Positions 32,501 to 45,683 of a stretch of DNA of 64,000 nucleotides are shown in pieces. The stretch is taken from the NCBI RefSeq assembly GCF_036884655.1, contig NC_088342.1:34833501-34897500 (forward strand), read 5' to 3'. The translations under genes and the position numbers were made by a program. How positions within the stretch are numbered: the stretch's first letter is position 1; each line of letters opens with the position of its first letter. Below the pieces are notes generated by a model. It saw only the letters and a list, made by a program, of their open reading frames with translations, ran no database searches and had not been told where the DNA came from. Source of the DNA: Musa acuminata AAA Group (Eukaryota > Streptophyta > Magnoliopsida > Zingiberales > Musaceae).

Positions 32501-35500
32501 GTTATTCTTTTCCACATCTAACAAAAAGAATGAATGTAGCTGGAAGGCATATAACATCATATCTTGTTGATCTGCTCTCTCGTAGAGGGTAAGATTTACC
32601 ACCATGGCCATTATTGTCACTGATTCAACATCTAATATATTGTGTCGTTGACCATCTCGTCCTACTTATCCCACTGTTTATCATTTTCCAAAGGTATGCC
32701 ATGAATAGATCTGCAGATTTTGAAACTGTAAGGGAAATAAAGGAGAAACTATGTTACATCAGGTAAATATGATCCCAAAATCTAGTTAATTGATTTTTCT
32801 AATTACATATAGATGATCTTGAAATATTTTAGCTCATGTTCTTTAATAATCTTTTGCAGCTATGACTACAAGCGTGAATATCAATTAGGACTAGAAACCA
32901 CTATTCTTGTTAAGAACTACACCGTAAGTGAATTACCTTGTTATTACAAGCATGTCACCAACTGGTTAATTTTCCTCTCAGCTCATCTTCATATTTATCA
33001 GCAAGAGCTTTTCAGATCTGTCTCCACAGTATTTTTCTTGAAAGTTCTTTTGCCTTTCTTTTGTTCGTCAAATCTAAGTTTTACTTTTTGATAAAAATGA
33101 ATGAATGATAGAAGAAAAAAAGACAGCTTAGTGCATGAGGCTCCTGCCAAAGTGGGGTTTACGGAGGGTTGATGCATGCAGCCTTATCCTTACTAGTAGA
33201 GAGATTATTTTCATGACTATAATCTTGGTCACCAAGATTGCAAAAGAATAGCCTTTTAATGGCACGCTGTCTTGCTCTCTGGGAAGTGAAAATTGTATTG
33301 GCTTGGATTTGAGGATAAGCATGAATTTGTTGATGTGCACCATGTTTATTGATGTTACTTTTCCATTCAGAAAATACGTCCTATTTATCTTTATCGATTT
33401 ATAAGGCCTTTAGTTGTATAAGTTAATTCACTGTTTTATTTTATTTTATCTTTGTTTATAATTCTACTTGACTGAACCATGATGTAACATAGATTAAATA
33501 GTTTATGAAGTAGTCATATATGTTTGAAAATTATATACTATGATCTTATCTGATGTTTGGCTATAACTGTACTCATCTAATCATCTCCACTAAGTTACCA
33601 TGACCAGAAGATTGCATGTAATTATCTCCATGTCATAAGTTACTTGCTGAGTTATTAGAATATACTCGAGATTCCTTTTCCATCTTCTGTCAATGGGCTT
33701 TCAATTTGCCAGTCTCTCTGTTACAAGAACTTATTAAAATTCAGCAAAATGGAGACCTGGAGAAACTTAAATGGTCAAAATTTGGAAAAGAATAACTTTT
33801 AGAAATTGATCTTTTGGCTAAAAACAATCACTGAGCAGGGGAGCAACCTAGCTGGTATAATACTAGTGTCATAGTATATATACTTAAGAGTTAAGATGAT
33901 GGTTAATGGGAAAAAAAGGTCCTTGATCCATCAGAAATATACTGATATGGAAATTATATTATGATTTATATGTCCATAGGACATTGTAGGAAACAATTTA
34001 CACCATCCATTTGGCGTTACATAGTAACCCAAGCAATAATGAAAATAAACTATTTATTTGACCAAAATTGCAGTTGGTATGAAGAACTTGGTGACATAAT
34101 TGGTTTTCTGTGTATTCTCATCATAACTGACCTTTGTATCATTACTAAGTGAAACAAATCCTTCCATCCATCTTCATATATGTTATTTTGTTAAATTATG
34201 TGCTGCTTATGAAGAATCAAAACTATATTTATCTAAGATATGAGGGTTTTTCTAGATGAGGTGAAATTTTTAATGTGACAAACAACAAAGGCTTTATAAT
34301 ACTCATCCATGTTTGTGTTGTCAATATGTGATGCTTTTCTTTCTTGTAAGATGCATATATTATATTACAGTTTGCTACTTGTCCCCATTGCTAACAAGCT
34401 TTGTTGCTGCTCTTATTTGATTAGCTCCCAGATGGAAGAGTTATTAAAGTTGGCACAGAACGGTTTCAGGCTCCTGAGGCCCTTTTCACTCCAGTATGTG
34501 CATGCATTTGTATATTCATTAATAACATTTTGCTGTGATCAACACAATTTTATCATGTTCCAAGAGTTATATGTTTCACTGTTTTGTATAATCTTTTTCA
34601 TTTTCAGTTGCAATTGAAGCCATTCTTAGTTCCAATGCAAGCTTATGTATTGTATTAACTTATATATTGTAATGTTTATGTAAAAAATGGAACCATAAAC
34701 TGTGTGCTTTTTTTTTTTCTTCTTTCTTTCGTTGTTTGAAGGGAGAGAAGAAAGGGGTGACGACTAGGGGGTGAGGAGTTGTTTAGAATAAGCATTTACA
34801 TATAACATAATAGATAATAGATCTAAATCAAAGTCATTGAAGTGCATAACAAGGTCAAAAATATATTATGTTAATCTTCATGGAGAAAAGAGCACAAATT
34901 ATTGGGAAAGTTCTCTTTTTTAAGCAATATATTGTTTTTTGATACCATAAACTAATTTTTTTGCTTCTTTTTAAAAAATTAATCATTCATTAGATATATA
35001 GTGCATAAATGCTCGAGCTACTCCTACTTTTAGTTTTCATTTGAAATTTATATGAAAATTATATTAGATATCAAGTATATGAATGCTTGAAAAAACTGGC
35101 AAGGTATAGCCATTTCCTATGTCTATCATATATTCAACTGTCTCTCATGTCTCAATTTCTGAGCAAAAGAATGTTATGACATCCATTCTTAGCTTTACAG
35201 CTTTAGTCATCCAGTGTCCTTCCTTTTACGTGCTATCTGTTACATATCAATTTTCTATGACTTCAAGTGCTAATACATATAGCCTTTGATGTAGGAACTT
35301 ATTGATGTCGAAGGTGATGGAATGGCAGACATGGCTTTCCGTTGCATTCAGGAAATGGATATTGATAATAGGATGATGGTATGCATATTGCTTCCTCTAG
35401 AATCTGTTAGACGGGTTCACAAATGACAGAATCATATTTATATTACCATGGTATGCAGTACCGAATGGTACCGCCTGGTATGGGCGGTACATACTGGTCC

Positions 35501-38500
35501 GACGGCATATCGGTATGCAGACTGCCCAGTACCGGACGGAACGTGCTACAGTGCTACAGTATTACACTGTAGTAGTGTTATAGTACTACAGTAAAGAAGA
35601 AAATATATAAAACTGTTCGGTATACCCTGATGTACCGCTCGGTATGTCCTCGTGTACCGCTTGGTACACCGGTATTGTACCATACTGAGCCAACCTCGAA
35701 ACATCGGTACGGTACGGTATTGCATACCTTGTATATAACTATCACTGCCTTGAAAAAATCTTTCTTGAACTGATGGACATATTAAATTTCTGATATTATC
35801 TTATTTTGCCCAAATCTTGATGGTCTGATTGCTGAATTCACTATTTATTGTTCTGGTACTTTTGAGTCAGTTTTTTGCTTTATGTGCTATTGCACATTAT
35901 CTTTTGGTTAAGCTGAAGACTTTATTGGTTCATTTGTTTATCTAAAAAGATAGCTCCATTTTCCATTTGTGCTGCTTAAAATGCTTAATTAAATTGGTCA
36001 TCAAGAGATATGCCATGACCTTTAGGTCTTTAGCCTGGATTGCTTTCTTGTGGCACATTGTTACGCCAGTTAGTGAAAAGTTCAGTACATGTGGAAATTT
36101 CTTTCTCTGCACCCATTCCAGTTTAAGAGAATGCCTAAGCTAAACAAATTAGGGAAACTTATGAATAACAAGAGAAAGAGATATATAGACTGTAGAGATA
36201 AAAAATAGAGGAGGCAGGGGGTTCGTCTCTGGCTATGAGGATGCATATGAAATATAAATTAAAAAAGGAATAATTTTGGCCTTTTAATTTCAACAGAGGA
36301 GATTGTCACTGACACCATACTAGAGCAAGCATATGCTGGTAGGGTTTAGCTGGCCATCTCAGGTAATTTTTAATCTTCATTCTCCTGGAAGATGGGAATG
36401 TTATGAGCAACTATGAAAATTACATCATCCAAATATGTTGCCGCTTTTTCATTTTTCTTTTGAGAAATTATCTCTTAATTAGATAGGCATAGGCATCATA
36501 TCAGATAATAAACTCAGTAGCCTCTAATAGACTGAATATTCTTATGGAAGTTGTTGATCAAATAATATGCTAATTAGTATCATGTTGAAGAAAAAGAACT
36601 GTAACCTCTATTTGTCCTTTATGTCCAAAATTATGCTTCTATTTCTAAAGTTTATTCTTATCTTTCTTGGAAGGCTCTACAATCTTATCGCGTTGTTCCT
36701 TTTGTATATGCCAGTAATATGATGGATGTCTTCATAAGCATAATTTTAACTAGTACTTATGAATTTGTTAATCATGCATCAACATCTTCCTGGAATTTAA
36801 CTTGTATCACATAAGTATTCCATTGTCAGCTTATTGACAGATTACTTTTGCTATCCTTAAGAAATAAGAATTAAATTTTTGTTGCTCATTATCTGGTGCT
36901 TCTCTCACTCGGTTTGATTTAACATTGGCAGCTCTACCAACATATTGTTCTTAGTGGAGGGAGCACCATGTATCCTGGATTACCTAGTCGGTTAGTCCAA
37001 AACTCTATATTGATTTTTATGGTGTTATAATTTATATGTCCTAATTTGACCAGAGGTATATGTTATTGCTGGGTAGGCAGATTGCATCAATATGTCTGCC
37101 TTTGCAGCACTTTCCTGGTTTTGTTAGTTACGCATACATTTACTCCTAGCTTACACCAGTAAGATTTATGCTTAACCAAAAATTGTGAAAAAGAAATTAA
37201 TACAAAATCTCTTGGATAAGCTTAAAACAGTGGTGGGCATTACTGACTAGAAATTTGAGGTTGAGAGTGATAATGGCATCTTAGCAAATGAAAAAAAGTT
37301 CGTTTATCATTTCATTGAACATTAATACAGAGACTAAATGAAATCATTCCAACTATAAATGCTTTATCCTATTGCGTAGCAATTACACATCACGAGTATC
37401 TTTATTTTACCCCGTTTCCATATTCTCCCTTTCATTTCATGGCTCTCTTGTTTTCAACAATGCTTTTATTCTTAATGTAAGCATAACCATAGAAGAATGG
37501 AAAATATTTTATCATTGTGCTGAAGTGGGAAAACTTATTATATTCTTCACTAGAAGGTGTCATCTTACTGATCAAATGTAATCATCTCAGAAAGAAATGT
37601 TTTAGCAGCTTCCCGCCGCATGTAGCCATATGACCACTACAATATGAAGATATCTATAGTTCAATGATCATCCTAATGTTATACAAATCCTTTGGTTATA
37701 CAAATCATTTGCTAAGAAATAGTCTCGTTTTTATCCTTAGTCATTTGTGTTTCGTGTGTATGTAACTTTGTGTCATATTGTGATGTCGGCTTGATAGTTC
37801 ATCTGTAATTAAGAAGCAAGTTTAATGTCCTATTTTTTGAGAAGGTATCTTTATCTTATAGTGCATTGATTATTAAATGTTTTTAAATTGATACTCAAGA
37901 TTATGCTTATGCCTTAATTGAATGCATATGCCTATGATGTCTTTTTTATTTGTGAACAGCTTGGAGAAGGAGATTCTTGAACGCTATCTTGATGTAGTGC
38001 TAAAGGGAAATAAGGATGGATTGAAGGTGATATCATTGTTCCAATTCTCACTAATATTCATTTCTTTCACAAGTGGCAAATTGTTGAGCTTCTATGGATG
38101 ATGTTTAATTTGCATAATTTGTTTATTTTATTGTTTGAGTTAAGACTATGAAATGATGACATGTACCAATCAGGTGTGAATTAATACGCGAACCACCCCC
38201 ATTTTTAATAGTCCAGTCTAAACCAATGATTGTTGTACTGCTTGAAATGATATGAAATGGTACGAAATGAGCAATACATATCGGTTCGAGAGTGGGCCAA
38301 TGCATGAACCACCTCGTTTTAGGCGGTCCAATCCATATACAAATAATAAAAAAATAAAAATGCAATGGCTCGTCTAACTCATAATTAAAAAAATAAAATA
38401 AAAATTAGGAAAATCAAATGCAAGCCCTCTTCTTGTGTTCAATGCTGCCACCGTCGTCGCTGCCATTGTTTCGTGATGATGCTGCCAATGCTGTACTGTC

Positions 38501-40466
38501 GCATTCCTTGTCCTTCCCAGGTACGTCCCACCTCATCTCCTCTTCTTCCTTCTTTCTTCTATACCACTTCTTCTTCCTCCTCTTCTTCCACTATTCATCC
38601 ACCTCCCCTTCCTATTATCTCTCCTTTTCTTTCTCTCTAACACTGGTACATATCGGCATACCAACACATGGTATATTGACACCGATCGGTATGCACTGGT
38701 CCAATAGATCATCAAAACAGGTTCAATTACCATAGAAGGTGATCCTTGGTATGAACTATCAAAAAATTATTTAAAAACATACAAGCACCCTCTTTGCCCC
38801 AAATGCAAGCCCTTAACATTTCTCCTAGTGCAATCGCCCGTCACTACAGTGTGGGTATGCTTCCTCTTCTCCTCCTCTTCTTCCTTCCTCTTCCTCCTTC
38901 CTCCATTACCTCCTCTTCTTCCTTTCACTTCTTTCTCGTGCTTCCTCCTCTTCCTCCATCGCCTCCACTTCTTCCTTCTTTCCTCTTTCTTCTTCTCCCT
39001 CCCTCCTCTTCCTCCACTGCACCTTCGAAATACTGGTACTTTTCAGTGTACCATATGTTAGTACATCAGTATTGAGTGGTATGTACCGGTCTAGCCTGGC
39101 ACTAATACTGGCATGGTAAACATAAGATCAGCCCAATATTGTTCAGCCACTTGATTTTCAGTCCTGCACAGTTCTGGTTGCATATTCTTGAAGTGCCACC
39201 AGGAATCATTAGACAATCTATAATTGGCAGATAGCTGTCTGATCATGCTTTGGAGGTGGGAACAAAGAAAGGCGCAAAGTCCAGGTTATCTTTGGTAAAT
39301 GCTATAATTTAACTGACAATTGTTTGTAAAAATACCATTTAACTGGCAAGAGTTTTTGACACCCTTGCTTTGCTTACTGATGGAAATAAATAATCTTGTA
39401 CAACATAATGATGATGGTTGCAATTAGAAAAACCATTTCTGGCATTTATTTTCTTAGTGTTTCGATAAATTTTCATACATTTTTCACAACTTGATAAATA
39501 TTGTATTATGAAACCATTTCTGTAGTAACTATTTGAGTTTATGTATTATAGGTGCGTTTGGTTATGTATAATTGAGATTTAAAAATTTTCAAAGTTCAAA
39601 AAAGGTGGTACTACTAAAATAAATGTGGCAGAGTCATTTTTCGCAATTTGTGTTTTCATGTTTCCTCATGACATTAAAGTTTGCATCTTAAGTTTCATAG
39701 TTCAGTTTCCAAAAATGAAGAATTGTTAATCAAGGATTTAGGATGGTGCTAGCATATGAATTATAAAATCTTTTTAACATTTGTGCAAGATCTTAATGCA
39801 ACCAGCCTGCAAGGTCTTAAACCCTTTGTATTTACTGTTGGAAACAACATATTGTTCTTGACTTTGACGCTTCGAAACCAGCTGGTCCCATAACTGTTGG
39901 AGACTGCATCTAGCTCAAGTACTGATGTTTTACGATTGGCCTAACAGCTTTCTACTATTTGTTTTACAGTGGAAAAATGTTGAGAAATAAGCTTCTTACA
40001 AAAAAAAAGATAAGCTTGGAAAATCTTCTGATGCATATTTTAATGCTTTTCTTCTGTGGTTGGACAGAAATTAAGGTTGAGAATTGAAGACCCTCCACGA
40101 AGGAAACACATGGTTTACCTTGGAGGTGCAGTCCTTGCTGGAATCATGAAGGTATCTTCTGTCTGTACATTACTTGAGTGTGATACAGGCAGAATATTGG
40201 AAGTATGTTGTGCATGCACTACATGATATATGATTGGAACTAATTCATAAATCTTGCAGATTCTCTAGTATTATATACACAATTGGTTTTGCATGAGTAG
40301 TTTACGGAACATCTGATTAAGCCTACACAGCTCAACATAACTTCTGATCTCAACCTACTGCTAATAAGTTGGTTTGAACGAGCAGGACACACCAGAGTTC
40401 TGGATAACACGGCAAGAATACCAGGAAGAGGGAGTGGCATGCTTGAGAAAATGTGGTCAAGTGTGA
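29575..40466 (+). CDS. ARP2: Actin-related protein 2 (ARP2/3 complex subunit), 15 exons, complete
   Basis: Exons: 29575-29616, 30831-30941, 31237-31371, 31562-31633, 31761-31839, 32037-32086, 32485-32588, 32694-32762, 32860-32923, 34425-34493, 35295-35378, 36932-36990, 37960-38026, 40068-40151 and 40386-40466. They join in frame to 1170 bases, 389 residues plus stop, the same length as Arabidopsis ARP2, and all introns are GT-AG. The actin-fold nucleotide loops are visible: DNGTG at residues 10-14, DSGDG at 155-159 and SGGST at 301-305. '[10 protein letters not shown]' is an ARP2-typical segment. ARP2 pairs with ARP3 in the seven-subunit complex that nucleates branched actin filaments in the cytoplasm. 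In plants it shapes trichomes and pavement cells. No stop, frameshift or missing exon is seen, so the gene is probably functional. Introns 9 to 11, 13 and 1 are long (up to 2 kb). Confidence 0.97.
35440..35735. repeat. GGTAC-rich dispersed repeat in ARP2 intron 11
   Basis: A compact block of about 300 bp carries many GGTAC, GTACC and CGGTA words, with inverted pairs such as GGTACCGCC/GGGCGGTAC and TACAGT/ACTGTA. The related word set reappears in intron 13. It looks like a short interspersed or MITE-like element. I cannot define ends or target duplications, so the class is open. Confidence 0.5.
38150..39125. repeat. Composite GGTAC and pyrimidine-rich repeats in ARP2 intron 13
   Basis: This roughly 1-kb stretch has two long CT-rich parts (about 38525-38640 and 38860-39015), each followed by GGTAC/CGGTAT words (38645-38705 and 39030-39110). 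Each is preceded by an 'AATGCAAGCCCT' word (38417 and 38802), so the unit is present twice in direct order. The Ser/Leu/Pro-rich frames at 38418-38735 and 38794-39075 are products of this and not genes. Confidence 0.5.
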
Positions 40467-41333
40467 TTGTTGCATGGAAGCAGACCAGTTCAACTCTGCT
40501 GGACCTCCTTGCCGATGATAACAGAGTTGATCCACCAGACATACTAGATGAAAAAATATCTGCTTTCTGATCTTATAACCAAGTTCTGTGATCTTGAGCA
40601 AATATGATCTCTTGACAGAGCATCTCTGTTGCCTCTTAAGATATAATAACCTTTGTTAATATGCATGATTACTATGTTCTACCAATACATTGACTGTGGT
40701 GTTTATCAAAATTGTGTTGCTGCACTTATCATAGACACAATCAGTTTTCAGTCTTCTGTTGTGATATTTCTGTCGGTTCGCAGCAGTTTTATTGGCATAG
40801 AAATTTGCATTCAAACTTGAGGACATTGCATATGAAAGCTTTATGTTATTTAGCTCAAGAACATGTTGGCAGCTCATAAACTTTGGTTGCTTGTTTTAAT
40901 TACATCATGCTAAAGGATACGAGGGTATTAATTTTTAATATTATATTTCGTCATCATCATCATGAAGGCACCAAAGTTTTTCAAGTTATTAATAAGCTGC
41001 ATGATTTGATTTTTAAATATGCCAACTTCAATTTTGTAGCAACTCAATCTCTCTATACTCCATGAAGACACTTATGGAATGAGATACGAAAAAGAGGAAG
41101 AGAGTTTGTCATTCTAGTCTGCATGAGTTTCTTTTTTTCATTGTCGGATTTTAATTTTTACAGGAATTCTTTATGGAAACATCCTCACGGTCAACATATT
41201 ATATTATACATTATATATACAATTAAATGATTGAAAAAATCAAAGTTCCGTTATGAACATTTTGTGCACATTATTATGTATTGTTTTTTTAAAAATATAT
41301 ATTTAATTTAAATTTAAATGGATAATTATCAAA

Positions 41334-41382
<49 letters not shown>

Positions 41383-41949
41383 CTCTCTCTCTCTCTCTCT
41401 GCGTTACTTTCCTTTTGTTTCTCCTCCTAAGGTATCGATGCGTCATCGTCGCCACTTGCTACTTTTATCTCGCCTTCCGTCAAAAACACTGACAATCAAT
41501 AGATAAGCGTCTTTCTCCACCTCGAGCAGTCTCAGTCTGAGTCTCATGGACATTTGATAACGTTGAAGCATGTCACAACAAACGATCACTCTACATGCAA
41601 TGCCAACGGACACACCAACATGATCGACGCTGGAAAAGCTCGGACGTAACAGCACGTAAACCAGAGGAAGGAGGAATGACAGCAGTCAACTAGCTATCAT
41701 AATGTAAGCCTCGTTGCAGATGTCGTCATGACGGCACGACGAGCACTGAAAATAAAGCAGCAAGGATTGGTAATTGTCACGATCAAAGTGGGAGATAATA
41801 ATCGATGGCTAAAAGAAAAGCCTGCCCCAACATAAGATGTTAGCTTTATGTAGAACTTTAGTAAAAAAAAAAAAAGAAAGAAAGAAGATACTAAAGGAAT
41901 GGTGCGCTTTGATTTATTCAAGAGTATTTTATATTAATCAAAAGATAAA
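40467..41949. other. ARP2 3' flank and intergenic DNA
   Basis: The first few hundred bases should hold the ARP2 3' untranslated region. No AATAAA signal stands out. The rest is AT-rich, apart from a slightly GC-richer patch at 41440-41690, and has no recognisable gene. Confidence 0.5.
41337..41400 (+). repeat. Compound microsatellite (AT)21(CT)11
   Basis: A perfect AT dinucleotide run at 41337-41378 is followed without break by a CT run at 41379-41400. Confidence 0.95.
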
Positions 41950-42479
41950 ATATATTTTTTAAAATAATAAAAAATCAATCATAACCCAATAAATCTTCTC
42001 ATCCTCATTTATTAATTTTAATTTTAATTTTATCTTTTGTTTCATACCCCCATAATTCAAAATAGTTATAACTTGTCCTTGAAAAGAATATATATTTTTT
42101 TTTGCCAAATCTTTTGTAAACATATTGGTAAGCTAATCTTCGGTGTTGTAATAGTCCATTTCAATTTCTCCTTTTATCAATCAATCATAAATAAAGTGAT
42201 TTTGAACTTTGATGTGGTGCGCTTGTAAAAGATATGATTCTTTATCATTGTAATAGTAGACTTGTTGTTAGAGTAGATTTTAGTTGGTACATCTTGCTTT
42301 TTTTAAAGATTTACAAGAATTTTTGAAACCAAATTGTTTAACGAATCATATTTGTAGTTATAACATACCCTACCTTCGAGCTTGAGAGAGTAAAACATTT
42401 TTACTATTTTAGTATCTATGAAATTATTCCTAAACCAAGGCTAAATACAAATCCTGAAGTGTTTTTTCTATCATCAGCA

Positions 42480-43440
42480 TAACCAACCTAATCACAATTA
42501 ATATAAGAATATATCTTAAAATCTTTTATATGCTTATAACAGATGCCATAATTGAGAATTCTCTTTATGTATCTAAGAACTCTTTTAACTATTCCAAAAT
42601 GATATTTGTTAGGTTTGTCCATGAATCTAGATAACAAACTAATTACAAATATAATATCTGATCTTGAATGTATAAAATAAATTAATCATTCAATTAAACT
42701 TATATAGTGTTTCTTTATCTTTTTTTCAACTTCATTATCTAATATAAGTTTATCTTTTGTATTCATTGGAGTATTCACTAGCTTACAAGTTGTTATATGA
42801 AACCTTAACAAATCTTTAACATATTTTCCTTGACACAAAAAATTTCATTTGTATCTCGAATAATTTTCATTTTCAGAAAATAATGTAAAAGTCCTAGGTC
42901 AGTCATTTCAAAATTTGACATTATTATTTTTAATTCAGCAGACATATCTAATGAATTTTCAGTATAAATCATATCATCCACATATAAATAGTCAATAAAA
43001 AATTTCATACCTTGGGCTTTCATATATATTATTGGCTCATTTATTTATTTTTAAATTATGTTAAAAAATATTTATCAATTCCATTGTTCCATGCTCTCGA
43101 TGTTTATTTCAAATCATATAATGCTTTGTTCATATACTTTATCTTCTAGCCCTTTAATTTCAAATCCTTGATTTAATATCAAATTGACAAACTTGTTATG
43201 TTTTCTAAGCTCCAATGCTAGTACTATTCTAATTGTATCAATTCTGGCAACCAGAGAAAAAGTTTCTGAAAAATCAATAACTAAAATCTGAGCATGCCCT
43301 TTTGGCAACTAAACAGGCTTCATATTTTTGCAACGAGCCTTCAACATTAAAATTTGACTTGTACACCCATTTGACTCCAATTGCTTCTTTTGCTAGGGTT
43401 AAATCTATAAACTTCAAGTCTTACTTTATTTCAATAGCTT
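42480..43440 (-). pseudogene. Copia reverse transcriptase remnant
   Basis: The minus-strand frame at 43114-43308 has 'FSETFSLVARIDTIRIVLAL', a conserved RT N-terminal segment (SPVARIDT in intact copies). The frame at 42805-43023 has the catalytic box YVDDMIYT and 'MTDLGLLHYFLKMKI'. Text at about 42540-42600 corresponds to the 'KRVLRYIK' region after RT. 'VKWVYKSNFN'-like words lie near 43340-43370. The pieces are separated by stops and small deletions. Confidence 0.8.
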
Positions 43441-45110
43441 GCAGTTCGTTATTCATTAGTTGCACACAGTCTTCTTTTTAAGCTGCAACTTCAAAACAAC
43501 TAGGTTCTAAAATAAAATATGCAAAATCACTATACTAATATATATGTGAAAGACTGAAATTTTCTTAGAGGTGTTTTAGTATCACTAGAATAACTTGAAT
43601 TAGAATTATTCATAATATGAGAAGATTTAGGTGAGGTATTAATATTAGGCAATGTATCATGTGCCTTATCAACTTCTTTTACAACTATTGGAATTTTAAC
43701 TACTTAAGAGTTCTAAATTTCTTCTTTATTAAAAATAACATCGTGACTTGGTTAATTTTTTAGTTGTAGGATTATAAAGTCTAAAACCTTTTATCTCATC
43801 ATAAATTTCTTCTTCACAAATATGCATTTAACACTTTTGTCATCAAGCTTACTTCTTTTTTCTATAAGAACATAAAAGTAAGTAGCACAACCAAATACCT
43901 TTAAATAACTTATATATGGTTTTTAGTTTAGCCATGCTTCATAGGATGTTTTTTCTTATATTGTCTTAGTAGGAAAGTGATTTAACAAATGTATTGCTAT
44001 ACTCACAGCTTCTACCCAAAACTCTTTTGGTACTATCTTTTTTTTTAAACATATATCTTGTAGTTTCGACCACTACTCATATTTTTGCACTACTATTCTA
44101 TTTTGTTACGAGGTGTAGCTTGTAGTTAGTTTCCTATGAATATTTGTATTCTTACAAAAAATAAAAAAAATCTTTAAAAATGAATTCACCCCTCTATCAG
44201 TATGTAGAGCTTTAAAAAAACAACCACTTTATTTTTCTCATATGCTTTGAATTTCTTAAAAATAAAAAACTTTAATTTTTTTCTTTAGAAAATGTACTCA
44301 TATCATCCTTGTGCATTCATCTATAAATAATAAAAAATATTTACTTCTATCATGTGAGATAGTTTATATAGGCTCATAAATATCATGCTTTGACAAGTTT
44401 CAATCATTCTTTAGCTCTCCAAAAATGACTTGTTTGAAAGGAATTTCTTTATTATTTTCCAAAAATACAAGATTCACATATAATATCTTTTTTTTTAATC
44501 TTAGGCAAAACAACTATCATATCCTTTTGATTTGATAATTCTAGTCTATCATAATTCAGATGATCATATCTTTTTTGTCATGATGTCGATTCATTAATAA
44601 TAGTAGCAATGAATACATAAAGGAGAAATATGAAAATAATGAAGGAAACATTTTATTTTTTATCATCCTCACAATTGTTATACATTTTTTAATTTTTTTT
44701 TATCATTAATCAAATACTTTTCATCATAAAAAATAGCATAATATCTTTTTCTCATCAGTTGTCCTATACTAATTAGAGTTTGTTTTAAACTAGGAATAAA
44801 CTTCACTTCATCAATAAAGTTTTTATAGTTTTAGTGTTTAAAGCAACTATTCATTTTTCTTCCACTTGAACTATACAATCATTTTCCATCTATACTATAG
44901 ATTTAATTGAATCATCAAACCTTTGAAACAAAGTTTTGTCTCCTATCATATGATTACTATATCCATTATCTAAAAACCAAATAGTTTTATAATATTCTTT
45001 ATCAGATGTCATAAAGAAAATATATTTTCATCATTTTTTCACTATTATTTTCTTCTCGATAATTTGCTTGATTTTTGTTCCAATAATTCTTTTCAAGATG
45101 ACCATATTTT
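43441..45110 (-). pseudogene. Copia protease, pre-integrase and integrase remnants
   Basis: No frame of useful length survives. Minus-strand words near 44945-44985 ('DNGYSNHMIG') correspond to the protease D-S-G-C-S-N-H-M-T-G box. The region at 43850-44600 corresponds by position and scattered words to the integrase. This is a weak but consistent reading, given gag on one side and RT on the other. Confidence 0.5.
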
Positions 45111-45683
45111 TATTGTAAGAGTAGAGAGGAATATTTAGATTTTTATTTTTGTTCTAGTAAATTTTTTCAATATATCTAATTTTTTTGTGATAAAAACATT
45201 GATGAAATTCTTTGTTATCTTTATTGGAGTTCCTCTAACCCTCATTTGATCAGCCTCGTCCCCTCCCTCGAGTGTTAGATTATTCATGACCTCTACCATT
45301 TTGATCTCTCTTGAGATCTAGTTTGTGAATTTTTTTTTTTTGTTATTCTTTTAAACTATCTTTATTTGAAGAAGTTTCATCTAGAGATATGTTCATTTTT
45401 TGTTCATGAACTAAAAGTGAGTCTATTAATTCATTAATAGATAATATACTTATATCTATAGCTTCTTCTATATTAGTAGAAATCATATCAAATTTTGGAG
45501 ATAAATTTTATAAAACTTTTCTACAACTATTTGATCTTTTAGGTATTCACCATAAGACATCATATGATTCATAATAGAAAAGACTTTTGAGAAAAAAACT
45601 AATAATAGATTCAGAATCTTTCATTATAAAAGTTTTGAATTTACATCTACAAATTTGAAGCCTTAAAGTTTTTATCTTATTTG
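45111..45683 (-). pseudogene. Copia gag C-terminal remnant
   Basis: Minus-strand words 'LIDSLLVHEQKM' (about 45390-45425) and an Arg/Gly-rich 'TRGRGRG' stretch (about 45255-45275) precede a decayed knuckle-like 'HQCFY' word (about 45190). This is the usual order at the end of a Tork-like Gag. The N-terminal part is lost at the E insertion. Confidence 0.55.

Larger units (their letters stand above)
41950..45683 (-). mobile_element. Decayed minus-strand copia element (Tork/Tnt1-like style), truncated
   Basis: Read on the minus strand, gag is at the right end, followed leftward by protease, integrase and reverse transcriptase. It has no LTR I can define: the right side is cut by LTR E at 45684, and the left side fades near 41950. 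The protein style matches R1 better than the Sirevirus-like elements. Stops occur in every domain. Confidence 0.7.

Noticed and set aside
38418..39075. Ser/Leu/Pro-rich frames in ARP2 intron 13, reminiscent of signal peptides
   Set aside because: They are translations of CT-rich tracts in a repeat within an intron.
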